The notes beneath the pieces are model-generated. The model had not been told where the DNA came from and searched no databases. It saw only the letters and a program-made list of their open reading frames with translations. The translations under genes were made by a program, and so were the position numbers. DNA of 6,034 nucleotides from NCBI GenBank assembly GCA_900556795.1, contig USQD01000131.1:1-6034 (forward strand). The letters are read 5' to 3'. Positions within the stretch are counted from its first letter, which is position 1. Each line of letters starts with the position of its first letter. Below are positions 5,958 to 6,034 of the stretch, one piece after another. The DNA comes from an uncultured Prevotella sp. (GTDB taxonomy: Bacteria; Bacteroidota; Bacteroidia; Bacteroidales; Bacteroidaceae).

Positions 5958-6034
5958 TTACTCCTCATACATCTTGTCAATCTCCGCCTTGTAGTTCTTG
6001 TTGATGATAGGGCGGCGAATCTTCAAGGTATTGG
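5958..6034 (-). CDS. C-terminal end of a probable AMP-binding long-chain acyl-CoA ligase (partial)
   Basis: Only the last 24 codons and the TAA stop are in the window; the gene continues beyond the right edge. The tail reads NTLKIRRPIINKNYKAEIDK followed by MYEE. A TLK-(basic)-(R/K)-x2-(I/V)-x3-Y-x3-I-x2-(L/M)-Y ending is typical of long-chain fatty-acid CoA ligases of the ANL (AMP-binding) superfamily, in which this conserved lysine-bearing region closes the C-terminal domain. Such enzymes activate fatty acids with ATP and CoA. The assignment rests on this short tail alone. The gene lies 31 bases upstream of prfB on the same strand and probably heads that transcript or is part of it. Confidence 0.6.
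   Translation of the reverse strand, partial: NTLKIRRPIINKNYKAEIDKMYEE

Overview
This window looks like chromosomal DNA from a Bacteroidota bacterium, most likely Bacteroidales of the Prevotella/Segatella type. The pointers are the -7 motifs of the form TAnnTTTG, A/T-rich leaders without clear Shine-Dalgarno sites, an RF2 of Bacteroidales character, and a helix-hairpin-helix protein whose N-terminus (FYLQRNDRDALL) resembles a Bacteroidota group. The genus is inference from recalled family resemblance, not from a search.

Layout. Plus strand, left end: a complete tRNA-Pro(CGG), then 25 bases later a membrane-anchored protein with three ComEA-like helix-hairpin-helix units. A long hairpin at 1091-1129 separates it from everything to the right, which lies on the minus strand. 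In transcription order (right to left) the minus strand holds: the last 24 codons of a probable acyl-CoA ligase; prfB (release factor 2); an uncatalogued-looking 50-residue single-pass membrane protein; a CYTH-domain triphosphatase-like protein; a 167-base A/T-rich gap with two candidate Bacteroidota promoters; and two tandem, clearly paralogous sodium:amino-acid symporters of the NSS/SNF family.

How the genes fit together. The ligase, prfB, small membrane protein and CYTH gene are separated by only 31, 21 and 18 bases and have no visible internal promoter or terminator, so they look like one transcript. The symporter pair looks like a second transcript with its own promoters, ending at the shared bidirectional terminator. 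No strong intrinsic terminator was seen after the CYTH gene, so read-through into the symporters is possible. The tRNA and the helix-hairpin-helix gene are close enough to share a transcript.

This is mostly ordinary core genome. I found no mobile element, CRISPR array, defence system or clearly new multi-gene system. The points most worth a second look are the 50-residue membrane protein between prfB and CYTH, the diverged substrate pockets of the two symporters, the absence of the usual prfB frameshift site, and the tRNA-mRNA arrangement.
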